Shown piece after piece: positions 1 to 7,092 of a stretch of 22,304 bases of DNA (position 1 is the first letter of the stretch; each line of letters opens with the position of its first letter). The translations under genes and the position numbers were made by a program. Source of the DNA: Lawsonibacter sp. (GTDB lineage Bacteria > Bacillota > Clostridia > Oscillospirales > Oscillospiraceae); NCBI GenBank assembly GCA_020025455.1, contig JAHHSC010000010.1:1-22304 (forward strand). The letters run 5' to 3'. Under the pieces are notes generated by a model. That model was given only the letters and a program-made list of their open reading frames with translations, ran no database searches and was not told where the DNA came from.

Positions 1-23
1 TTATGTAAATTATGGAACGAAGT

Positions 24-58
24 AAAAAAGAGGACCTCCATTATGGAGATCCTCTTTT
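24..58 (-). terminator. Intrinsic terminator after scfB
   Basis: On the minus strand a hairpin with outer arms AAAAGAGGA/TCCTCTTTT and inner arms CTCCA/TGGAG (one mismatch, 3-nt loop) ends in a run of T. It lies 27 nt past the scfB stop and would end the yajC-to-scfB transcription direction. Confidence 0.85.
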
Positions 59-84
59 CAAATGAGCCGCTGTTTAGATAGGAA

Positions 85-1503
85 TCAGTCGCAGCCGTCG
101 CAGGCGGCACATGCGCTCTGCTGAGACTGGGCAGGCTCGCCCATACCGGCGCGGATGGCATTCATGGCGATAGCACATTCAAGGCGCTTACGTTCCATCT
201 CGCAGGCCACCTCGTTGGACATGGTAATGTCGTGGTTGACCAGAAGGTTGGAAGCGGAGCAGCCGCCGCTGCAGTAGAAGCGGGCCCAGCACTTGCGGCA
301 GGCAGGACGGGTATAGATGTTCTGGTCCGAGAACACATTGGAAATATCCATGTTGAACGTGCCCTTGAACACATTGCCCATACAATACTCATCCTTGCCC
401 ACGAACTGGTGGCAGGGATAGATATCACCATCGGGAGTAATGGCCACATACTCACAACCGGCACCGCAGCCCCGCAGACGCTTGATAACGCAGGGGCCCT
501 GGCTCAGATCTACGTTGAAGTGGAAGAAGTTCACATCCTTGCGGTCGATCAATGTGCGAGCCAGCTTCTCATACTCGGCCTTGACCTGGGGCAGATCCTC
601 CTCCTTAATGGCGAACGGATCGTCCAAAGGACCGCTGGCGGGCTCCACAGACACATGGCGGAAGCCCAGAGAAGCCAGATGCTCCACATCCTCGGAAAAG
701 TCCAGATTCTCACGGGTAAAGGTACCGCGGACATAATAATCCTTATCACCGCGTCCAGCTACCAGCTTCTGGAACTTTGGCACAATGATGTCATAGCTGC
801 CGGACCCGTTTGGCGTGATGCGCATATGGTTGTTGACCTCGGGGCGGCCGTCCAGTGACAGCACCACGTTCGACATCTCACGGTTGATAAACTCAATGGA
901 GTCGTCATTCAGCATCATGCCGTTCGTGGTGATGGTAAAGCGGAAAGACTTGTCGTGTTTTTCCTCCAGGGAACGGGCGTACTCCACGGTCTGCTTTACC
1001 ACGTCCATGGCAAGCAGAGGCTCGCCGCCGAAGAAATCTACCTCGATGTTGCGGCGCTTACCAGACTTGGCAACCACCCAGTCGATGGCAGCCTTGGCAG
1101 TCTCGAAGTCCATATTCATGCGGCGGCCGGTATTAAAATCACCGCCATCGGCAAAGCAGTAGCGGCAGCGCAGGTTGCAGTCATGCGACACATGCAGACA
1201 CAGGGCCTTGACCACAGCAGCCCTGGGCAGAGCCATTGCCTCGTCCGGATCGATGTACTCGTCCGTGGTGAACAGCAGACCGTTTTCCTGCAGCTCACGC
1301 AGCTCACTCCACGCCTCCTTCAGGTCGGCGGGGGCATACTGAGGCAGCTTGCCAGCCAGCTCGGCGGGCATCTCCTCCCCCATCTGTTCCTGATCGGCGA
1401 TCAGAGACAGCAGATCATAGCTCAGCTTGTCCAGCACATGAACCGCACCGCTGTTTACATCGGCGGCCAGATACTGGTCCAGCGCAGTAAAAGTGTGTAC
1501 CAT
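85..1503 (-). CDS. scfB: SCIFF peptide maturase, radical SAM/SPASM thioether-forming enzyme
   Basis: This 472-residue protein is a cytoplasmic radical SAM enzyme expected to install Cys-to-alpha-carbon or related thioether links in the SCIFF peptide encoded just upstream. The radical SAM CxxxCxxC cluster motif is C109/C113/C116 (CNLRCRYC), followed by the SAM-binding GGEP motif at 159-162. A SPASM domain for auxiliary Fe-S clusters follows, with cysteines at 338, 346, 350, 364, 374, 402, 405, 411, 415 and 434. Residues 1-95 lack the catalytic motifs and probably form the peptide-binding RRE region typical of the family. The ATG start has a GGAGG eleven bases upstream. An unusual C-terminal CxxCxxC (C465/C468/C471) is present. 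Assignment rests on the motifs and on the adjacent six-cysteine peptide gene; the exact linkage chemistry is inferred from characterised relatives such as CteB. Confidence 0.95.
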   Translation of the reverse strand: MVHTFTALDQYLAADVNSGAVHVLDKLSYDLLSLIADQEQMGEEMPAELAGKLPQYAPADLKEAWSELRELQENGLLFTTDEYIDPDEAMALPRAAVVKALCLHVSHDCNLRCRYCFADGGDFNTGRRMNMDFETAKAAIDWVVAKSGKRRNIEVDFFGGEPLLAMDVVKQTVEYARSLEEKHDKSFRFTITTNGMMLNDDSIEFINREMSNVVLSLDGRPEVNNHMRITPNGSGSYDIIVPKFQKLVAGRGDKDYYVRGTFTRENLDFSEDVEHLASLGFRHVSVEPASGPLDDPFAIKEEDLPQVKAEYEKLARTLIDRKDVNFFHFNVDLSQGPCVIKRLRGCGAGCEYVAITPDGDIYPCHQFVGKDEYCMGNVFKGTFNMDISNVFSDQNIYTRPACRKCWARFYCSGGCSASNLLVNHDITMSNEVACEMERKRLECAIAMNAIRAGMGEPAQSQQSACAACDGCD

Positions 1504-1556
1504 AGGGTTATTTCCTCCATAACTTTCTTCAGGACTATCAGCAGCGAACAGACATG

Positions 1557-1585
1557 AAAAAGGGTAGGCTGACGCCCACCCTTTT
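1557..1585 (-). terminator. Terminator/attenuator between SCIFF peptide and maturase genes
   Basis: On the minus strand the sequence folds as AAAAGGGTGGGC-GTCA-GCCTACCCTTTTT, an 8-bp arm plus GGC/GCC with one G-T pair, ending in a T-run. It lies 20 nt after the scfA stop and before the scfB ribosome binding site. No good promoter is visible between it and scfB, so partial read-through would yield much more peptide than enzyme mRNA. Confidence 0.8.
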
Positions 1586-1604
1586 CAGAATCTTTGTCTG
1601 AATT

Positions 1605-1745
1605 TTACTGGTTCTCGCACTTCTGGTTGGCAACAGTGCAGGAAGTCTTGCAAGCGGACTGGCAAGAAGTCTGGCACTCACCGCAACCGCCCTTGGCGGC
1701 GCTGGCCTTCAGAGTGGCCCCGTTCAGAATCTGAATATGCTTCAT
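1605..1745 (-). CDS. scfA: SCIFF ranthipeptide precursor (six cysteines in forty-five residues)
   Basis: This 46-residue peptide begins MKHIQILNGATLKAS and carries exactly six cysteines at positions 21, 24, 28, 32, 36 and 43 in its second half. That pattern defines the SCIFF family, a ribosomally made peptide found across Clostridia whose biological role is unclear. The first ~20 residues are the leader recognised by the maturase; the core includes CQTSCQSACKTSCTVANQ. The ATG start has GGAGG at a 9-nt spacing. It is transcribed from its own extended -10 promoter at 1796-1824 and is followed by a terminator-like hairpin and then scfB. The core lies in the same operon as the enzyme expected to convert its cysteines to thioethers. 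The protein is too short for usual ORF-length cut-offs but is clear by sequence. Confidence 0.96.
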   Translation of the reverse strand: MKHIQILNGATLKASAAKGGCGECQTSCQSACKTSCTVANQKCENQ

Positions 1746-1795
1746 AAAATTTGCCTCCAAATTTTTGCAGTAAAAGCTCTGCAATAGTTTTATTT

Positions 1796-1824
1796 ATTAT
1801 AACATGTCAATTCTATTTTTTCAA
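1796..1824 (-). promoter_or_regulatory. Sigma-A promoter of scfA
   Basis: On the minus strand -35 TTGAAA (1819-1824) and -10 TATAAT (1796-1801) are separated by 17 bp, with a TGT extension before the -10. It abuts the stop codon of the upstream membrane-protein gene, so the SCIFF unit can be transcribed independently of it. Confidence 0.85.
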
Positions 1825-2247
1825 TCATTTTCGTCTTTTTTTAGGCCGCTTTTTGCCAAAAATTCCGGCCACTGCTCCGCCGCACAGACAGCCGCACAGC
1901 ACCTGAAGCCCGCTTTGTTCGATTCCAGCTCCATCATATAAAAACAGTCCAACGGTCAGCAGCAGTAAAAAAAGCATTCCTCCGGCTGCAAGTCCAACAG
2001 GCAGCGCTGCCCTGCCAATGCCTTTGATGGCGTAGAGACCACCTGTCAGAGCACCCAATACGCAGCTTAGCAGCACACAACCGTCCATCAGGTGCTCTCT
2101 CAGTACCCCCATTGAAATCAGCACCGAGCAAAGAAGCAGTACGAAAATCGCGGCCGCTGCTGCCAATAGACCGCCCTTCAGCAGCGCACACAAGTCTTTC
2201 GCGGTGCATCCTCTCCCTCTCCCCTGCCGTTCCTCCTGTTTTTTCAT
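1825..2247 (-). CDS. TIGR04086-like four-helix membrane protein
   Basis: This 140-residue protein has a basic N-terminus (MKKQEERQGRGRG), about four hydrophobic segments (roughly residues 22-46, 50-75, 79-105 and 112-128) and a strongly basic end (KKRPKKRRK). Size, topology and position between yajC and the SCIFF gene match the Firmicutes TIGR04086 putative membrane-protein family, whose function is not known. The family call is from memory of its context and topology, not from a search. An upstream in-frame start would add 17 residues; the ATG at 2245-2247 is preferred because GGGGAGGG lies 9 nt upstream. That ribosome binding site is inside the 3' arm of a strong hairpin (2253-2296), so expression is probably restricted. 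The gene follows yajC by 65 bp. Confidence 0.75.
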   Translation of the reverse strand: MKKQEERQGRGRGCTAKDLCALLKGGLLAAAAAIFVLLLCSVLISMGVLREHLMDGCVLLSCVLGALTGGLYAIKGIGRAALPVGLAAGGMLFLLLLTVGLFLYDGAGIEQSGLQVLCGCLCGGAVAGIFGKKRPKKRRK

Positions 2248-2296
2248 AAAAAGTACCCTCCCCATGGTTTTGTTCAAACCTATGCGGGGAGGGCAC
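2248..2296 (-). promoter_or_regulatory. Terminator-like hairpin masking a ribosome binding site
   Basis: On the minus strand GTGCCCTCCCC pairs with GGGGAGGGTAC (11 bp, one G-T). An inner stem GGTTT/AAACC lies inside, and TTTTT follows immediately before the ATG of the next gene. The 3' arm contains the only plausible ribosome binding site for that gene. It could act as the yajC terminator, as a translational lock, or both. Confidence 0.75.
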
Positions 2297-2312
2297 AAAA
2301 TATGTGTTTATC

Positions 2313-2579
2313 TTACTGCTGAGGAGCGGCGGCGTTCTTGCTGGAGACAGCCCACTTGGTGACCTCCAGGCGAACACGGTCGGCGCCGGTCTCAAACACG
2401 ATGGTGGCTTCCTTCACAGCGCAGATGGTACCGGTGATACCGCCGATCGTGGTGATCTCATCACCCACGGCAAGAGAATCACGCAGCTGCTGGGCCTCTT
2501 TCTTCCGCTTGTTCTCCGGGCGGATCATGAGGAAGTACAGCATACCAAACATCAGAACTAACATGATAATGGCGTCCAA
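2313..2579 (-). CDS. yajC: Preprotein translocase accessory subunit YajC
   Basis: This 88-residue protein has one N-terminal membrane helix (about residues 3-18, IIMLVLMFGMLYFLMIRP), then the family's basic RPENKRKKE stretch and a small cytoplasmic domain containing LAVGDEITTIGGITGTI. YajC associates with SecDF and the SecYEG translocon at the inner membrane. The start codon is TTG, supported by GGAGG nine nt upstream; no in-frame ATG lies nearer the ribosome binding site. The alanine-rich tail (KNAAAPQQ) is not conserved in the family. The queA-tgt-yajC order is widespread in bacteria. Here yajC also has a canonical promoter at 2642-2670, so it need not depend on tgt transcription. Confidence 0.95.
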   Translation of the reverse strand: MDAIIMLVLMFGMLYFLMIRPENKRKKEAQQLRDSLAVGDEITTIGGITGTICAVKEATIVFETGADRVRLEVTKWAVSSKNAAAPQQ

Positions 2580-2641
2580 AATTGATTACCTCCAATAACT
2601 TCTTCTGTCAAGATACTTCTATTAAAGAAGCGCTGGAAAAT

Positions 2642-2670
2642 ATTATAGCGTGTTTTAGAACGATTGACAA
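2642..2670 (-). promoter_or_regulatory. Sigma-A promoter of yajC
   Basis: On the minus strand -35 TTGTCA (2665-2670) and -10 TATAAT (2642-2647) have a 17-bp spacer. It lies in the 124-bp tgt-yajC gap and directs transcription toward yajC and the following membrane-protein gene. Confidence 0.85.
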
Positions 2671-2673
2671 GTA

Positions 2674-2698
2674 CTTTTCCAGAATTTCACCGGAAAAG
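2674..2698 (-). other. Hairpin just after the tgt stop
   Basis: CTTTTCC and GGAAAAG can pair around an 11-nt loop six nt past the tgt stop codon. There is no T-run after it, so it is a poor intrinsic terminator. It may protect the 3' end of the queA-tgt mRNA or be chance. Confidence 0.35.
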
Positions 2699-2703
2699 GT
2701 CTT

Positions 2704-3840
2704 TTACTCCTGAGCGGGGCGGTCCAGTACACCGGAATAGGTCTGGCGGAATTCCTCAAAGGTCCCCTCATCCAGCGCGGTACGGATACGAGCCATCAGT
2801 TCATTATAGAAGTGCAGATTATGCAGCACCGCCATACGCATGGCCAGCATCTCACCGGAGATAAACAGATGACGCAGATAGGCCCGGGTATAGCTGCGGC
2901 AGAACGGGCAGTCACAGTCTGCATCAATCGGACGGGTATCCAGTTTATGCTTTTCGTTTTTGATATTGATCGTGCCCTTCCAAGTATAGAGCTTACCGTG
3001 GCGGGCATTGCGGGCCGGCATCACACAATCGAAGAAGTCCACACCCCTGGCCACGGCCTCAATGATATTGCTGGGCGTTCCGACCCCCATCAAGTAGCGC
3101 GGTTTATCCTGCGGCATATGGGGTTCAACCGCATCTATGATATCATACATGGTCTGAGTTGGCTCACCCACAGCCAATCCGCCAATGGCGAACCCGTCAC
3201 ACGGCAAATCGGCAATCCGCTTCATGTGCCACACACGCAGATCCTTGTAAGTGCCCCCCTGATTGATGCCAAAAAGCATCTGCTCGGGATTGACACAGTC
3301 GGGCAGTGCGTTGAGCCGCTGATGCTCTGCGATACAGCGCTCCAGCCAGCGGGTGGTTCGCTCGCAGGACTTTTTTACATAGTCGTAGGGGGATGGGTTT
3401 TCCACGCACTCGTCAAAGGCCATGGCAATGTCGCTGCCCAGATTGGATTGAATTTGCATGGACTCCTCAGGGCCCATAAAAATCTTGTGGCCATCCAAAT
3501 GGGAGGCGAATGTGACACCCTCCTCCTTGATCTTACGCAGACTGGCCAGAGAGAAAACCTGGAACCCGCCGCTGTCGGTGAGCATGGGACCGTCCCATTT
3601 CATAAACTTATGGAGACCGCCCAGCTGCTTGACCACGTTGTCACCGGGCCGCAGGTGCAGGTGATAGGTGTTGGACAGCTCCACCTGGCAGCCAATTTCG
3701 TTCAAATCGTTGGCATCTACGCCGCCCTTGATGGCGCCCTGCGTACCAACATTCATGAATACAGGAGTCTGGACCGTACCGTGGGGGCATGTGAATACGC
3801 CGCGTCGGGCATGGCCCTCCTGCTTGATCACTTCAAACAT
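2704..3840 (-). CDS. tgt: tRNA-guanine (queuine) transglycosylase
   Basis: This 378-residue enzyme exchanges G34 of GUN-anticodon tRNAs for preQ1, the committed tRNA step of queuosine synthesis; length matches the bacterial family (E. coli 375). DSGGFQVFSL holds the conserved acid D89. VDFFDCVMPARNARHG holds the nucleophile D268. The zinc site is C309-x-C311-x2-C314 with H340, in the same spacing as E. coli. The ATG start has AAAGGAG nine to ten nt upstream. It lies 18 bp downstream of queA, the next enzyme in the pathway, so the two are surely co-transcribed. No preQ1 riboswitch was seen upstream of queA, and preQ1 synthesis genes are not in the window, so the cell may salvage preQ1 or make it elsewhere. 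Confidence 0.97.
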   Translation of the reverse strand: MFEVIKQEGHARRGVFTCPHGTVQTPVFMNVGTQGAIKGGVDANDLNEIGCQVELSNTYHLHLRPGDNVVKQLGGLHKFMKWDGPMLTDSGGFQVFSLASLRKIKEEGVTFASHLDGHKIFMGPEESMQIQSNLGSDIAMAFDECVENPSPYDYVKKSCERTTRWLERCIAEHQRLNALPDCVNPEQMLFGINQGGTYKDLRVWHMKRIADLPCDGFAIGGLAVGEPTQTMYDIIDAVEPHMPQDKPRYLMGVGTPSNIIEAVARGVDFFDCVMPARNARHGKLYTWKGTINIKNEKHKLDTRPIDADCDCPFCRSYTRAYLRHLFISGEMLAMRMAVLHNLHFYNELMARIRTALDEGTFEEFRQTYSGVLDRPAQE

Positions 3841-3858
3841 GATGTCGTTCTCCTTTAG

Positions 3859-4902
3859 TTAGTCCTGTTTCCCCTGAAAATCGGCGATAAACATCGCATC
3901 CCCAAAGGAGAAAAATCTGTAACGCTCCCGAACCGCCTCCTCATAGGCAGCCAGCACATGGTCCCGGCCTGCCAGAGCGGAAACCAGCATGATGAGCGTG
4001 GATTCAGGCAAATGGAAATTGGTCACCAGTGCATCCATGGCCTTGAATCGATAACCAGGGTAGATGAAAATATTGGTCCAGCCGGAGCGGGCGGTCATGG
4101 TCCCATCCTCCGAGGCAAAGCTCTCCACCGTGCGGCAGGAAGTGGTGCCCACACAGATGACACGTCCTCCGTTCCGCTTGGTCTCGTTGATTATGTCAGC
4201 CGTCTCCTGGGGGATCTCACAATACTCGGAGTGCATCTCGTGTTCCTCAATGTCCTCCGCCTTCACGGGTCGGAAGGTACCAAGGCCGACATGCAGGGTC
4301 ACATAAGCCAATTTTACCCCCATAGCCTGGATCTGCTCCAGCAGTTCAGGTGTAAAATGGAGACCTGCGGTAGGGGCGGCGGTAGAACCAAGGACCTTGG
4401 AATACACGGTCTGGTAGCGCTCGTTGTCCTGCAGTTCTGCCTTGATATAGGGCGGCAGAGGCATCCGGCCCAGCTGCTCCAGCACCTCCAGAAAAATGCC
4501 CTTGTAGTGGAAGCGAACCAGCCGCTTTCCGTCCTCAATCTCGGCTTCAATCTCGGCGTTGAGCTGGCCTTCGCCGAACTGGACCGTGGCGCCTGGCTTC
4601 AGCTTACGGCCGGGACGAACCAGGCACTCCCATAGGTCCTCTCCCCTGTCCTTCAGCAGCAGCACCTCACAGGCCCCGCCGGTTGGACGGTGGCCGATCA
4701 GGCGGGCGGGCAGCACGCGGGAGTTGTTGAGAATCAGACAGTCACCTGCACGCAGATACTTTGGCAGGTCGTAGAAATGCTGATGGCCCACTTTTCCGGT
4801 GTTCTTATCCAGGGTCATCAGGCGGGAATCGTCACGGTGCTCCAGAGGAGTCTGCGCGATCAGCTCCTCAGGCAAATAGTAATTAAAATCAGATGTTTTC
4901 AA
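3859..4902 (-). CDS. queA: S-adenosylmethionine:tRNA ribosyltransferase-isomerase
   Basis: This 347-residue enzyme transfers and rearranges the ribose of SAM onto preQ1-modified tRNA to form epoxyqueuosine. Family hallmarks are the N-terminal DFNYYLPEELIAQTPLEHRDDSRLM, the ILNNSRVLPARL segment, PTAGLHFT, THVGLGTFRPV-like TLHVGLGTFRPV, VGTTSCRTVES, and TNFHLPESTLIMLVSALAG near the C-terminus. The start is TTG at 4900-4902, with AAGGAG 11 nt upstream; the next in-frame methionine is well inside the conserved N-terminus, so TTG is favoured. It precedes tgt by 18 bp. The 62-bp gap to the upstream spoIID-like gene has no clear promoter or terminator, so co-transcription with that gene is possible. 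Confidence 0.97.
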   Translation of the reverse strand: MKTSDFNYYLPEELIAQTPLEHRDDSRLMTLDKNTGKVGHQHFYDLPKYLRAGDCLILNNSRVLPARLIGHRPTGGACEVLLLKDRGEDLWECLVRPGRKLKPGATVQFGEGQLNAEIEAEIEDGKRLVRFHYKGIFLEVLEQLGRMPLPPYIKAELQDNERYQTVYSKVLGSTAAPTAGLHFTPELLEQIQAMGVKLAYVTLHVGLGTFRPVKAEDIEEHEMHSEYCEIPQETADIINETKRNGGRVICVGTTSCRTVESFASEDGTMTARSGWTNIFIYPGYRFKAMDALVTNFHLPESTLIMLVSALAGRDHVLAAYEEAVRERYRFFSFGDAMFIADFQGKQD

Positions 4903-4964
4903 CGGGTCTCTGCTCTCCTTGCTCTATTGGGATTTTATGATAGTCACATAGTATGGGACGGGTC

Positions 4965-6743
4965 TCACTTGCGTTTGATGGGGCCCACATGAGTGCCGGG
5001 GAAATAGAATTCACAGATCTGGTTATATCGGAAGCCCTGCTTTGCCATAGCATAGGCTCCAAATTGACTCATACCGACCTGATGCCCCCAGCCAGAACCA
5101 TCAAACGAATAGGTAGTTCCAGACACCTTGACGGTTCCTCCGCCCTCATTGCTGCCGGAAAGGCCGGGGCTCTGGGGCTTCAGCTCCGTAGTCTGGCCAC
5201 TGCCGTCAATGGTATAGGCGGGATTTGAAACCTTACCAGTAGTCCCGCTGCCGTTGATTGCATAGAGACCATCCAGACCGTCCAGCGGCTGGCTGCCATT
5301 GACCAAATAACCGCCGGGTTTGCCCTCGGTGGGATGAACCGAACGGCCGTTAACGGTAAAGCGAATGGAATTCAAACCGAAGGCACTGCGGATACTGCTG
5401 CGTCCATCGCTGGGCTTGAAGGTGTTTTTCTGGCCATTGGCCCAGTAGACCTCCAGCTTTATGACGTTGCCCAGCTTTGAGTAGGTTAATACGAGGGAAT
5501 CCACTGATGTACCAACACCAAACCCCTTATCATTCAGCCGACGGGTCAGTTCTCCGGCAGTATAAGTTACGTTCCAGGAGGATCTGGAGTTGATGCTGTC
5601 AGCTCCCTTCTCGTAAGGGTCTATCACACCGCACAGGTAGGGGTACTGATTGGTTGTATCGGTCCCCCAAACGTTTTTGGCGTCCTCACTGGCACCGCCG
5701 TTGGAGGAGGAATAGAACGTCTCCGCCAACCTGTCCTGATACCACAGCACTTGACCAGCCGTTTCATCTACCGCCCGGTCGCTGACAGCGGTGGGACCCC
5801 AGTCGCTGCTGCTGCTCCCGGTGCCGTTATAGACCTGACAGTGGTCGCTGCTGCACACATCAAAGCCCAGGGAATTGTGGCGGCTTTGGCGCATCACATA
5901 GGTTCGGGCACAAACGGCCTGTGTTTTCAGTGCCTCCAGCGGCCAGGAGCGGCCCATCTCATAGGGAGCTACCCCCTTGACATAGTCCTCCAGGTCAACC
6001 ACGTTGACCACGGTCAGGTTGCCGCCGTTAAAGCGCTGGTAGGTGAACGCACCCCGGTACTTAACGCCCCAAAACCACGTGCAGGCGTCTGCCGCTCTGG
6101 TTACGTCAGGCATAATTGCCAGCCGGGTTCCCTCCCCCATATCGTACTGGAACAGGATGTTGGCGGTACCAGATTGAATCACGTTGATCCCATAGCTGCT
6201 GGTACCCACAATCTCGCTGTTTGGAATGGCCGCCTGTGCCTGTTCCGCTTCGGCACGATTCACGTAAGAACCTGCCCGCACCTGGTAGGTGCCATTGATA
6301 TAGGCCACAAATCCGCCGGCGGCAGCTGCATCTGCCGCCGCCTGCTCGTAGTTTAAGTAATTCCCGGGCAGCTGCAAATGGTAGCAGCCAACCACCGTGC
6401 CCCCGTTATCGGTATTGGAGTAGGACGTGCGGTCACTGCCTCGAAACCAGGTGTTTTGCGTTTTGATGACGCTGACCTGTACCATATCAGGGCCGGTACG
6501 GCCAAGCTCTATAAAATTATAATTCGAATCGAAATAACCGAACCGATAGCCCGCACCATGCTGCTCGACATTCCAGAGGTTGGCACCGACCAGGGCCTCA
6601 TGGGCCGCACCGGATGTGGAGGCCGCCAGGCCAACTCGGACCATCGTTTGCCCCGCTCCGCCAGTAACCACTGCCTGCGCAGTTGAGGTACACAGCGCGG
6701 CGGCCAGGCAAATAGCCGCTAAACGCCGAAATTTTATTTTCAT
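4965..6743 (-). CDS. Secreted SpoIID/LytB-domain protein
   Basis: From the chosen ATG the product is 592 residues, with a Sec signal peptide (MKIKFRR, hydrophobic core, likely cleavage after AQA at residue 24). A repeat region around 135-190 (YQVRAGSYVNRAEAEQAQAAI) resembles a SPOR peptidoglycan-binding domain. The SpoIID domain starts near 228 and includes VNVVDLEDYVKGVAPYEM; E262 matches the position of the catalytic glutamate of SpoIID lytic transglycosylases. It ends with the family signature GWGHQVGMSQFGAYAMAKQG (552-571). A serine/glycine-rich insert lies at about 473-535. SpoIID enzymes cut stripped glycan strands during engulfment in sporulation, but LytB-type relatives act in vegetative cells, so a spore role is only possible. 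The start is chosen for GGAG six nt upstream; longer in-frame starts lack one. No convincing sigma-E site was seen. Confidence 0.88.
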   Translation of the reverse strand: MKIKFRRLAAICLAAALCTSTAQAVVTGGAGQTMVRVGLAASTSGAAHEALVGANLWNVEQHGAGYRFGYFDSNYNFIELGRTGPDMVQVSVIKTQNTWFRGSDRTSYSNTDNGGTVVGCYHLQLPGNYLNYEQAAADAAAAGGFVAYINGTYQVRAGSYVNRAEAEQAQAAIPNSEIVGTSSYGINVIQSGTANILFQYDMGEGTRLAIMPDVTRAADACTWFWGVKYRGAFTYQRFNGGNLTVVNVVDLEDYVKGVAPYEMGRSWPLEALKTQAVCARTYVMRQSRHNSLGFDVCSSDHCQVYNGTGSSSSDWGPTAVSDRAVDETAGQVLWYQDRLAETFYSSSNGGASEDAKNVWGTDTTNQYPYLCGVIDPYEKGADSINSRSSWNVTYTAGELTRRLNDKGFGVGTSVDSLVLTYSKLGNVIKLEVYWANGQKNTFKPSDGRSSIRSAFGLNSIRFTVNGRSVHPTEGKPGGYLVNGSQPLDGLDGLYAINGSGTTGKVSNPAYTIDGSGQTTELKPQSPGLSGSNEGGGTVKVSGTTYSFDGSGWGHQVGMSQFGAYAMAKQGFRYNQICEFYFPGTHVGPIKRK

Positions 6744-6787
6744 AAGCTGCTCCATTTCTCGCTTTTCAGTTTTCGCGGCGGAGTCTA

Positions 6788-6816
6788 TTGACACCCACAG
6801 GGAAAGATGATAGGAT
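6788..6816 (+). promoter_or_regulatory. Promoter of the lysine operon leader
   Basis: -35 TTGACA (6788-6793) is 17 bp from -10 TAGGAT (6811-6816), with TGA before the -10 giving an extended -10. The predicted start near 6823 lies a few bases before the first riboswitch helix, which fits well. Confidence 0.8.
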
Positions 6817-6829
6817 AAACACAAATTCC

Positions 6830-7003
6830 GCAGGATAGAGGTGCGGCTTTCATCAGTAAGAGTGGCCAGGGAGCCGAGCCCGTTTCAGCCACTCCAAAAG
6901 GGAACGCCGCCGAAGGGCCTTTCCACACGGCTGTGGATGGCTCTGGTCGTCCGGTCAATAGCCGTACGACTGTCATCAGTATGACTGATGGAGCGCTGTC
7001 TGC
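6830..7003 (+). promoter_or_regulatory. Lysine riboswitch (L box) aptamer
   Basis: The conserved blocks occur in order: GATAGAGGTGCGG (6834-6846), CATCAGTAAGAG, AAAGGGAACGCCGCCGAAG (6897-6915), CTGGTCG (6943-6949), ACTGTC (6969-6974) and the final GGAGCGCTGTC (6990-7000). Helix P1 closes GCA-GATAG (6830-6838, one bulge) with CTGTCTGC (6996-7003). P5 is CATCAGT/ACTGATG at 6974-6990. The arrangement matches the B. subtilis lysC leader. Together with the terminator at 7056-7092 it should shut off asd-dapA-dapB-tcdA when lysine is abundant. Confidence 0.96.
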
Positions 7004-7055
7004 TTTTGTGAATATTCTGCCGTCACGCGAAAGCTATTGATGACATTATAGTACA

Positions 7056-7092
7056 AAATCAGCCGCTTGAAAAGCCGCTGATTTATTTTTTT
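7056..7092 (+). terminator. Riboswitch expression-platform terminator
   Basis: AAATCAGC pairs with GCTGATTT and GCTT with AAGC around a GAA loop, with one C-C mismatch. A TTTATTTTTTT tract follows. It lies between the lysine aptamer and asd, so lysine binding would be expected to favour this hairpin. The exact antiterminator pairing was not worked out. Confidence 0.9.

Noticed and set aside
1803..1808. TTGACA (minus strand) as -35 of the scfA promoter
   Set aside because: It is only one base from the TATAAT box; TTGAAA 17 bp upstream is the correctly spaced -35.
2812..3858. A 348-codon plus-strand open frame opposite tgt
   Set aside because: It is a shadow of tgt, whose active-site and zinc residues are all present.
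4903..4964. Possible promoter for queA-tgt in the gap after the spoIID-like gene
   Set aside because: AT-rich hexamers such as TAAAAT occur but none has a plausible -35 at 16-18 bp.
7007..7022. TGTGAATATTC resembling an ARG box half-site near the lysine terminator
   Set aside because: The second half of the 18-bp ArgR palindrome is missing, and the site lies within the riboswitch expression platform.
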